From Syntrophaceae bacterium (lineage in GTDB: Bacteria > Desulfobacterota > Syntrophia > Syntrophales > UBA2185), in the NCBI GenBank assembly GCA_017885225.1, contig JAFNGM010000163.1, forward strand, positions 1-5,040: a DNA stretch of 5,040 bases, in the 5' to 3' direction. Shown piece after piece: positions 1 to 5,040 of this stretch. Position 1 is the first letter of the stretch. The number at the start of each line of letters is the position of its first letter. The notes below the pieces were generated by a model. It was not told the DNA's origin and ran no database searches. It saw only the letters and a program-made list of their open reading frames with translations. Position numbers and translations under genes: made by a program.

Positions 1-309
1 GGGCCTGAATTTCATCTGCTCTTGAAGTTCTCTGATTTCCTTAATCTTGATAAATTGACCTTCAGCTCTTATCATAATAACGTCAGGATGATTCCCCCGG
101 TCTATCTTTACGCAGGACGGGCACTCATCACAAGCATCAACACTTTTGCTGCTGCAATTCAGGGCCTTGGTAAAGACCTCTGCCACCGTTCTTTTTCCCA
201 CACCTTCCATACCGTAAAAAAGATAGGCATGGGGGATGCGATTCCTTGCCGCTGCAGTCTGAAGGATGCTTATCTGTTTTTCGTGGCCATAAATATCTTT
301 AAACGACAT
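1..309 (-). CDS. holB: DNA polymerase III subunit delta' (N-terminal part, runs off the window)
   Basis: This is the first 103 codons of the clamp-loader delta' subunit, which with DnaX and delta opens the beta sliding clamp and places it on primed DNA. The start MSFKDIYGHEKQ matches the usual opening of the family. A P-loop GMEGVGKRT lies at residues 33-41 and is intact here, whereas it is degenerate in the E. coli protein. Four cysteines (C52, C60, C63, C66) have the spacing of the delta' zinc module and are followed by the typical NHPDV at about 73-77. The frame stays open to base 1, so roughly two thirds of the gene is missing. The start codon at 309 has only a weak ribosome site (purine-rich GAGCGAG about 9 bases upstream). 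holB commonly follows tmk directly, but here tmk ends 3.4 kb upstream. Assignment is confident from motifs; the full domain structure cannot be seen. Confidence 0.93.
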   Translation of the reverse strand, partial: MSFKDIYGHEKQISILQTAAARNRIPHAYLFYGMEGVGKRTVAEVFTKALNCSSKSVDACDECPSCVKIDRGNHPDVIMIRAEGQFIKIKEIRELQEQMKFRP

Positions 310-545
310 TGATAGGAACTCGCTCTTTCTTAGCCTTCGGGAAAGGCGCCATTATTCGATCAGGTATACGAGGAAGTGAAAGACTTCTTTGCGTGTCTTG
401 TTCAGGAGTTGGAAACACACTTATTCCTCCCATATTGCCATACAATACAGACCTGCGTTTTGCAACAGGGAATTTCCAAGGGACGCCCTGCATGAACTAA
501 CTAATGAAACCCATGAAAGGAGTGGAGGGGATGCACATGCAGATA
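310..545. other. Unassigned intergenic stretch between the metalloprotease gene and holB
   Basis: This 236-base gap lies between the stop of the exported protease and the holB start. It holds two overlapping small open frames on opposite strands: a 64-codon one on the minus strand (493-299, whose stop lies 11 bases inside holB) and a 63-codon one on the plus strand (309-500). Neither has a convincing ribosome site, and I do not recognise either product. The minus-strand product is rich in Pro, Arg and Lys with no obvious domain or membrane segment. No T-run terminator follows the protease stop on the minus strand. The stretch could be a leader for holB, a dispersed repeat or a scar from insertion; the sequence alone does not decide. 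Confidence 0.4.
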
Positions 546-2597
546 TTATTTCTTTCTCCTCTTTCTGATCAGCACGAAAGCAAAGGGAATGAGCGTACAT
601 CCGATAGCATATGGATATTTTATGATATATACAATAGGGGTAATAACCCCGCGGACTAAGCATTTCAGCCCTTCTCGTTCCCTGATAAAATCAGCAATGG
701 GCGGTGAATATTTGTAATATCCATTGAGTAATATCCTCCCTGGCGCGTAATGAACCAGGAACCCGTCTCTGAAGTTTCTCAGGATCTGGACATGGGGATC
801 ACAATAAGAACCGAAGGCTGCCGTCGCGATAAAACAACCGCCTCCGCCCCCGCCGCCGCCTGATACTTGAACTGTTATTGAAAAATCGAAGGGATTCGAA
901 GTCCCGCCGCCGGGTGCAGGATTGACCACTGTTACGGGGATGGTACCAGTGGCGGTAATATCAGCGGCAGGAATCTCAGCCGTTAACTGTGTATATGAAA
1001 CAAACGTGGTTGCGCGATATAGACCATCCCATTGTACCTGTGAACCTTCGATAAAGTTTGTGCCGTTCACGGTCAGAGTGAAGGCTGTACCGTCTGTAAA
1101 AGAGGAGGAAGGGCTTAAACTGCTGATAATCGACACTGGGTTGTGTACCGCCGTGCTGGTTGTTGCGCTGTTGTTCGCCGGGTTAGGATCCGACGAGCTG
1201 CTGCTCGTTATGCTGGCGGTATTGGTTATACCTAAGACAGCAACGATCGGTGTCACAACCAGCGTCACGGTTGCGCCGGCGCCATTGCTGATTGAGCCAA
1301 GAGCGCAGGTGACGGTGCTCGTCCCGATGCATGTGCCCTGACTTGGTGTTGCCGAAACGTAGGTGACGCCTGTCGGCAGGTTGTCGGCCATAATTACTCC
1401 TGCTGCCGAATTCGGTCCTTTGTTGGAGACGACAATTGTGTAGGTCAGATTACCATTGATAATGACGGGATCTGGTGTATCCGTAATTTCAATTGCCACA
1501 TCGGCAGCGGCTGAAGAAGCGCCGGGCCATCCCATATCTTTCAACATGCCCAGGGCAATAGGACCGGGGTCGTGAATGGATACTCCTGATGATATGGCAT
1601 ACACCATCAGCCTGTTTGCTCCACTGGAGAAAGTCGCATAGTCTAAATGCGAGTAGCTTGATCCTGCAGCCCATGCAGACGGCGCATACATTTTGACTCT
1701 CTGGCCACTGTTGGCCGCCATGGCGTTGTCGCCGTGAAACCAGATGCTTTGTGACGTCAAGGCAGTGCCGAGCGCCGCCGAGGGATTAGGATAGACACTC
1801 GTATTAATCAGTAGCTTGCCTGCACCATCTCTTATAAACGTATCGTAAATATATGGATAACCTGTATAGCCCCAACTACCGCTTCCTCCTGAATAACTCA
1901 TAGAACCACTGAAGTTGAGCCCGTGGGCTATCTCGTGCAGAACCACGGACATGAAGTCGTACTGGCCTGGCGGCGTTGCGCCGTCTGTTCCATAGTACCA
2001 GGAAAAGTATCTGTTGTAGGTAATGTGCATGTCAAAATTAGATGGAAACTGATCCGAACCAGCCAAGGCATTCGCCAGCGATACAACGTACCAGGTATTC
2101 ACCTGCGGGGCACCGGTGAAATCTCTCAATAGATTCCCACCACCAGAATATCCTAATGTACTGCTTGATGAACCTAAATCAGCCCAACATGCATTAATTG
2201 TTATCGGTACAGACGACTGAAGAAGGTTGCCCCACACGGCAGCGGCAGCATTAAAAGCGGCTTTTGCTTCCTCAGGAAAGATGTAACAAGTTTCACCCCA
2301 AAGGTCTGCGCCACCATTTGGTACATAGGTAATGGCAAACGTCGCGGTCGCCTTTTCCGGCAGGGTGCTGAGCTTAAACGGTGGCGGGATGCGCACCGGG
2401 CTTTTGGGAGGATTTGGGTCGACAACATAGACTATCGCAGGGATGGCGTTGTAAAAAGTCTTTCCATCGCTGGATAGTTGCGGTTTCAGTTGCTTTGGCC
2501 CGGAATACTCAGTGGCTGGTGCTGCGGAAACAAAGGAGGCGAACATCAAAGCAACTATCAATAGTGCGCAAAAAAGACTAAATAATTTTTTTATCAT
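546..2597 (-). CDS. Exported leishmanolysin-like zinc metalloprotease with DUF11, IPT/TIG and CFI-box C-terminal module
   Basis: The 683-residue product starts with a clear signal peptide (KK at 3-4, hydrophobic core about 5-20, likely cleavage after VSA near 25). A catalytic region follows at about 85-357: HEIAH at 221-225 gives two zinc ligands and the catalytic Glu222, SHLDY at 316-320 probably gives the third ligand His317, and LMVYA at 330-334 is a likely Met-turn. This layout and the final LKDMGW resemble M8/leishmanolysin-like enzymes, although the usual Gly of HExxHxLGFSG is Asn228 here. Residues 366-484 form a DUF11 repeat (ADVAIEITDTPDPV, TYTIVVSNKGP, DPNPANNSA) and 487-575 an IPT/TIG-like beta domain. 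Eight glycines (580-587) lead to CFIATAAFGS and a conserved-type tail, with a hydrophobic segment at about 650-677 and RKRRKK at the end, which looks like an envelope sorting or anchoring region. Its stop is 236 bases from holB. Domain calls are firm in type; substrate is unknown. Confidence 0.88.
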   Translation of the reverse strand: MIKKLFSLFCALLIVALMFASFVSAAPATEYSGPKQLKPQLSSDGKTFYNAIPAIVYVVDPNPPKSPVRIPPPFKLSTLPEKATATFAITYVPNGGADLWGETCYIFPEEAKAAFNAAAAVWGNLLQSSVPITINACWADLGSSSSTLGYSGGGNLLRDFTGAPQVNTWYVVSLANALAGSDQFPSNFDMHITYNRYFSWYYGTDGATPPGQYDFMSVVLHEIAHGLNFSGSMSYSGGSGSWGYTGYPYIYDTFIRDGAGKLLINTSVYPNPSAALGTALTSQSIWFHGDNAMAANSGQRVKMYAPSAWAAGSSYSHLDYATFSSGANRLMVYAISSGVSIHDPGPIALGMLKDMGWPGASSAAADVAIEITDTPDPVIINGNLTYTIVVSNKGPNSAAGVIMADNLPTGVTYVSATPSQGTCIGTSTVTCALGSISNGAGATVTLVVTPIVAVLGITNTASITSSSSSDPNPANNSATTSTAVHNPVSIISSLSPSSSFTDGTAFTLTVNGTNFIEGSQVQWDGLYRATTFVSYTQLTAEIPAADITATGTIPVTVVNPAPGGGTSNPFDFSITVQVSGGGGGGGGCFIATAAFGSYCDPHVQILRNFRDGFLVHYAPGRILLNGYYKYSPPIADFIREREGLKCLVRGVITPIVYIIKYPYAIGCTLIPFAFVLIRKRRKK
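837..860 (-). repeat. In-frame polyglycine codon tract
   Basis: Eight consecutive Gly codons (mostly GGC/GGG) encode residues 580-587 of the metalloprotease, directly before Cys588. They form a flexible linker between the IPT-like domain and the CFI-box module. GC-rich triplet tracts of this sort can vary in length between strains by replication slippage, which would keep the frame if whole codons change. Confidence 0.8.
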
Positions 2598-2791
2598 TAT
2601 AATTCTCTGCTCTTATTTGTCTTCCATGCAGCGTGTTTGCTATTTTTCGCTTTAAGCTCTTCCATGCAGATGACATCGTATTGAGACACTTCCCGCGTTG
2701 TAATTGACTCGATAACTGAAGGGGAAAAAGAAAACCAGTCGTAAAGGACTCCGTGTTTCCGCATAGGGTTCTTTGCTGCCAAGCTCATCAT
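2597..2791 (-). pseudogene. Possible remnant of a TnpB-like transposase in the lipoprotein-protease gap
   Basis: A 64-codon frame fills most of the gap between the lipoprotein stop and the metalloprotease start, and its stop overlaps the protease start as TAATG. The segment ITTREVSQYDVICMEELKAK resembles the block around RuvC motif II in IS200/IS605-family TnpB proteins, which typically reads like ITT-LV-x-YDVI-IEDL-VK. The flanking residues on both sides do not look like TnpB, there is no ribosome site for the two adjacent ATG codons, and the other RuvC motifs are absent. I therefore treat it as a possible degraded fragment and not as a working gene. The alternative is chance similarity in the 5' leader of the protease gene, where the TAATG overlap might still couple translation. 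Confidence 0.25.
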
Positions 2792-2824
2792 GGATTGAAT
2801 AGCCTGTCCCTAAAACCACTTGTA

Positions 2825-3352
2825 TCAGTAATGTACCGCCGGTTCCAGGTGAAAGAAAACCCCGTTTAAATAAATAACGAGCCTCCTGTCTTTCAAGCGC
2901 AAGTACTCGGCAAATCCCGGCAGGTTGCAATCAGTTTTAACCACCTCAACTTCTTCTTCTGCAATACCAAGTGTTTGTGGTGTGGTGTGAAAGACGGATT
3001 CCAGGTATTCTTTTGCTTTTTGATTTTCTTTTTTAAAAATAATGCCATGGCAGGTTTTGCCATTAAAGGTAATTGAAGTCGCCGTTATATCGAGTGGTTT
3101 GAAAAGCATTGCGCGCGCTTCCTTATCTCCCCAGAGAGCATTTTTGCCTAGTGTATATTTGGAAACTGTCCACAAGACCCGCAGAGAAACGCCGCTCCCT
3201 ACCCTCTGCTGTGAGGATATCCTTTCATGTAGTAACGTCGGAGATTTTCTTTCCGCATCAGGTGCGATCGTGGTTGTACCGCAACCAAAAGCGAATGAAG
3301 TTATAAGAAATAGGAGGCCTAACCGCATTTTGATGGTTACTTTCTTGTGCAT
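2825..3352 (-). CDS. Small predicted lipoprotein of unknown function
   Basis: From the ATG at 3352 the product is 175 residues. It begins MHKKVTIKMRL with a hydrophobic core ending in FAFGC, so Cys24 is the probable lipidated residue; the lipobox is atypical because position -3 is Ala, not Leu. A polar linker follows (about 25-55). The compact C-terminal part (about 80-175) has the look of a single small beta-rich domain: ITFNGKTC (Cys101), then VKTDCNLPGFAEYLRLKDRR (Cys142) and a hydrophobic YLNGVFFHLEPAV near the end. The two cysteines could form a disulphide in the periplasm. I do not recognise the family. Starts at TTG 3391 or ATG 3328 are possible; 3352 was chosen because it gives a basic n-region, but none has a good ribosome site. 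It precedes the exported protease by 227 bases on the same strand, so a shared envelope role is possible but unproven. Confidence 0.72.
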   Translation of the reverse strand: MHKKVTIKMRLGLLFLITSFAFGCGTTTIAPDAERKSPTLLHERISSQQRVGSGVSLRVLWTVSKYTLGKNALWGDKEARAMLFKPLDITATSITFNGKTCHGIIFKKENQKAKEYLESVFHTTPQTLGIAEEEVEVVKTDCNLPGFAEYLRLKDRRLVIYLNGVFFHLEPAVHY

Positions 3353-3707
3353 GGAACATCCATAAAATTCGCCCGAAGACAAGTCCGGCAAAACGATTAT
3401 GACGAAGACTGCCAGATCGACTAAAGCAAAGTGTCGACCTTACCAGAGTTATACGAACTTAGTGTGTTGACTCTTGTATCCTCCACGCAGATAATGTGCA
3501 CAACTGGCTACTGTTTTTCAAGACGCTTTTTCATCTGAAAATCCCCCTCCACCTCATAGTGCACAAGGGCGGAATGACCGCAAAAAGATCTTTATATATG
3601 TATTCGCAAAATGCAATACTAAGAAATCTTTAATATATACGAAATAAAAACCGTTATGGTGGGGAAAATAATAATTCTGACAATGTTCAGCATGCACAAT
3701 TCTGTAT
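3353..3707. other. AT-rich intergenic region downstream of tmk; probable 5' region of the lipoprotein gene
   Basis: This 355-base gap between tmk and the lipoprotein gene contains no full gene. The part at about 3580-3720 is strongly AT-rich and is where a minus-strand promoter would most likely sit, for example TTGCAT then TATAAA, though the spacing (14) is poor. Two imperfect copies of an aagatcttta-tatat-cg motif occur at 3585-3606 and 3621-3642. A minute open frame with a strong ribosome site lies at 3534-3508. No rho-independent terminator is visible after tmk on the minus strand. Confidence 0.4.
3508..3534 (-). other. Eight-codon open frame with strong ribosome site
   Basis: On the minus strand a very purine-rich GGTGGAGGGGGA (about 3542-3553) precedes an ATG at 3534 that opens MKKRLEKQ followed by TAG. 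The ribosome site is far better than that of the annotated lipoprotein start about 180 bases downstream. It could be a short leader peptide or the surviving first codons of a gene that has been truncated. Its function is unknown. Confidence 0.3.
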
Positions 3708-4358
3708 TTAGAGTTTTTTATTCATGAATAGCGAAAGATGGCTGCAGATTTCTTGATGTACCGTTTCGATATCCTGCGCACTATTGATGACCATGAACCG
3801 ATTTTTATCCTGTTCTGCGAGGGCAAGATATGCCGTTCTCACTCTTTTGTGAAATTCCATATCCTCCCGTTCAAATCGATCTTCCGCACGACCATCTTTT
3901 ATACGGGATATTCTATTCATGGCTCTTTTCAGACCGATCTCAACCGGCAGATCAAGAAGGAATGTCAACGCCGGCTTCACATTCGCCGTGGAAAAGACAT
4001 TCATAGCCCGGATAAAATCAATATCCAATCCCCTGCCGTAACCCTGGTAGGCAAGCGTTGCATCATAAAACCTGTCACATAATACGAGTCTGCATTCTTT
4101 AAGTGCCGGAATAATCACATCCCTTACATGCTGGGATCTGGCTGCCGAGAAAAGGAGGAGTTCCGTTTCGCTGTTAATCTCCCCCAAAGAATCTTTATTC
4201 AAAAGAATCTCTCTGATTTTTCTCCCTATGGGAGTACCTCCCGGTTCTTCAGTGATTATGAAAGGGATCCTGCGCTGTTTTAGATACTCTCCGGCACGCT
4301 TAATCTGGGTGGTTTTTCCACACCCTTCGATACCTTCAAAGGTAATAAATTGTCCCAT
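3708..4358 (-). CDS. tmk: Thymidylate kinase (dTMP kinase)
   Basis: This cytoplasmic enzyme phosphorylates dTMP to dTDP with ATP, the step that feeds dTTP synthesis. The 216-residue length is normal for the family. Residues 9-17 form the P-loop GIEGCGKTT right after the FITFEG strand; EEPGGTPIG (37-45) is the characteristic E-P-G loop that binds dTMP; SAARSQHV (71-78) and the DRFYDATLAYQG motif (95-106) carry the nucleotide-binding and catalytic Asp/Arg. The lid at about 150-166 (RIKDGRAEDRFERED) is arginine-bearing, as in the E. coli-type enzymes. The start at 4358 was chosen because it places MGQFITFEG at the N-terminus as usual and has a modest AGGG about 8 bases upstream; the in-frame codons back to 4424 give an atypical extension. 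The ferredoxin gene ends 111 bases upstream. holB, its frequent partner, is displaced by 3.4 kb. Confidence 0.96.
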   Translation of the reverse strand: MGQFITFEGIEGCGKTTQIKRAGEYLKQRRIPFIITEEPGGTPIGRKIREILLNKDSLGEINSETELLLFSAARSQHVRDVIIPALKECRLVLCDRFYDATLAYQGYGRGLDIDFIRAMNVFSTANVKPALTFLLDLPVEIGLKRAMNRISRIKDGRAEDRFEREDMEFHKRVRTAYLALAEQDKNRFMVINSAQDIETVHQEICSHLSLFMNKKL

Positions 4359-4452
4359 GACTGTACCCTGCATAAACAGCTTTAATAGAAACAGAAGAGG
4401 GGGAAACACCCATCTCTGCACCAAGCCGGATGTCTTCCCCCTTTTGATCGCG

Positions 4453-4469
4453 AACTCTCTTGCAAGAGT

Positions 4470-4470
<1 letters not shown>
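4453..4470 (-). other. Small inverted repeat at the ferredoxin stop codon
   Basis: AACTCT and AGAGTT pair across a six-base loop, and the central CTCTTGCAAGAG is itself a perfect palindrome. It begins at the stop of the ferredoxin gene but has no following T-run on the minus strand, so it is a weak candidate for a terminator and may instead stabilise the 3' end of the message. Confidence 0.25.
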
Positions 4471-4663
<193 letters not shown>

Positions 4664-4680
4664 ATTTTTTATTTTTTACC

Positions 4681-4696
4681 GGCTTTCCCAAAAGCC
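4681..4696. other. Perfect hairpin in the nfu-ferredoxin gap
   Basis: GGCTTT and AAAGCC form a six-base-pair stem with a four-base loop. On the minus strand it is followed by an A-rich run, not a T-run, so it is not a standard terminator for the NifU-domain gene. On the plus strand, read rightward, it is also not followed by T residues. It may act as an RNA processing or stability element between the two genes, or have no role. Confidence 0.35.
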
Positions 4697-4737
4697 CTGC
4701 TGCGCCACTACAATAAAAATTTTTTATTTTCTCAAAT

Positions 4738-4962
4738 CTATCCGATGGAAACGACGTCTTTCACACCGGGAACTTCCTTTTGAAGATATTTCTGTATACC
4801 CATTTTCAGCGTCATCTGCGACATGGGACACCCATGACAGGCCCCCAGCAGTTTTACCTTGACAATCCCCTCATCTGTCACTTCCACAAGCTCAACATCT
4901 CCCCCGTCAGACTGAAGATTCGGCCGGATACGCTCTAAGGCGTTGCGCACTTTTTCCTTCAT
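4738..4962 (-). CDS. NifU C-terminal-domain iron-sulfur scaffold/carrier protein
   Basis: The 74-residue product is a stand-alone NifU C-terminal (Nfu) domain, which holds or passes on a 4Fe-4S cluster during maturation of iron-sulfur proteins. Diagnostic features are RPNLQSDGGDVELVEV (13-28) and GACHGCPMSQMTLK (40-53) with the cluster-binding pair C42 and C45. There is no N-terminal A-type or IscU domain, so it is the short Nfu form. The start at 4962 is set by GGAGG seven bases upstream; the in-frame reading back to 5016 is open but adds an unusual extension. It sits 88 bases upstream of the ferredoxin gene on the same strand, and delivery of a cluster to that ferredoxin is a reasonable but unproven inference. 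No nif genes are visible, so a nitrogen-fixation role is not implied. Confidence 0.94.
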   Translation of the reverse strand: MKEKVRNALERIRPNLQSDGGDVELVEVTDEGIVKVKLLGACHGCPMSQMTLKMGIQKYLQKEVPGVKDVVSIG

Positions 4963-4969
4963 ACTACAA

Positions 4970-4974
4970 CCTCC
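4970..4974 (-). promoter_or_regulatory. Ribosome binding site of the NifU-domain gene
   Basis: A full GGAGG lies seven bases before the ATG at 4962, which decides this start over the longer in-frame options upstream. Confidence 0.8.
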
Positions 4975-5040
4975 GCTATTCTCAATATCAAGAATTCCTT
5001 TAGTCTCTAATATCACCCCCGCTACTTCTCTGCATGAGGC

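Noticed and set aside
22..312. A 96-codon open frame on the plus strand
   Set aside because: It is antisense to holB, whose P-loop, zinc cysteines and HPDV motif are unambiguous.
837..860. GC-rich triplet tract considered as a regulatory or CRISPR-like repeat
   Set aside because: It is an in-frame polyglycine linker in the protease and has no spacer structure.
922..1341. A 139-codon open frame on the plus strand
   Set aside because: It lies wholly antisense to the DUF11 and IPT part of the metalloprotease gene, which has clear domains. Its low-complexity Val/Ala/Thr product mirrors that repeat-rich coding sequence, and no plus-strand ribosome site supports it.
3738..4082. A 114-codon open frame on the plus strand
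   Set aside because: It is antisense to tmk, which is fully supported by motifs and length.
4359..4424. N-terminal extension of thymidylate kinase starting at 4424
   Set aside because: The extra 22 residues are hydrophobic and not part of the family, and the MGQFITFEG start at 4358 matches the normal N-terminus.
4681..4696. Rho-independent terminator between the NifU-domain and ferredoxin genes
   Set aside because: The hairpin is perfect but is followed by an A-rich run on the transcribed minus strand, so the required T-tract is missing.
4963..5016. Longer start of the NifU-domain protein, or a separate upstream gene
   Set aside because: A strong GGAGG correctly placed before 4962 favours the shorter form. 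The remaining bases to the window edge are too few to identify an upstream gene.

Overview
The window looks like part of a chromosome from an anaerobic, Gram-negative-type bacterium, most plausibly a Desulfobacterota (deltaproteobacterial) or related lineage. The basis is the gene style: a stand-alone NifU-type scaffold domain next to a small 2[4Fe-4S] ferredoxin, a lipoprotein, and an exported DUF11/IPT protein ending in a CFIATAA-type C-terminal module. The taxon is an inference; there is no rRNA or marker gene to settle it.

All supported genes are on the minus strand, so transcription runs from high to low coordinates. In that order they are: a 74-residue NifU C-terminal-domain protein (4962-4738), a 59-residue 2[4Fe-4S] ferredoxin (4649-4470), thymidylate kinase tmk (4358-3708), a small predicted lipoprotein of unknown function (about 3352-2825), a large exported multidomain zinc metalloprotease (2597-546), and the N-terminal 103 codons of the DNA polymerase III delta' subunit holB (309 to the window edge).

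The housekeeping genes tmk and holB are neighbours in many bacteria. Here they are separated by about 3.4 kb that carries two envelope or secreted-protein genes, a short stretch whose translation resembles part of a TnpB-type transposase, and about 800 bases of non-coding or unassigned sequence. I read this as an accessory insertion in a conserved replication operon, but no clear inverted repeats or target duplications mark its ends.

The most notable gene is the metalloprotease. It has a signal peptide, an HEIAH zinc site with a downstream SHLDY histidine and Met-turn arranged as in leishmanolysin (M8)-like enzymes, then DUF11, an IPT/TIG-like fold, an eight-glycine linker, and a cysteine-led C-terminal module followed by a hydrophobic segment and a basic tail. 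The lipoprotein just upstream may be part of the same cell-surface function, but only proximity supports that. No RNA genes, CRISPR arrays or intact mobile elements were seen.
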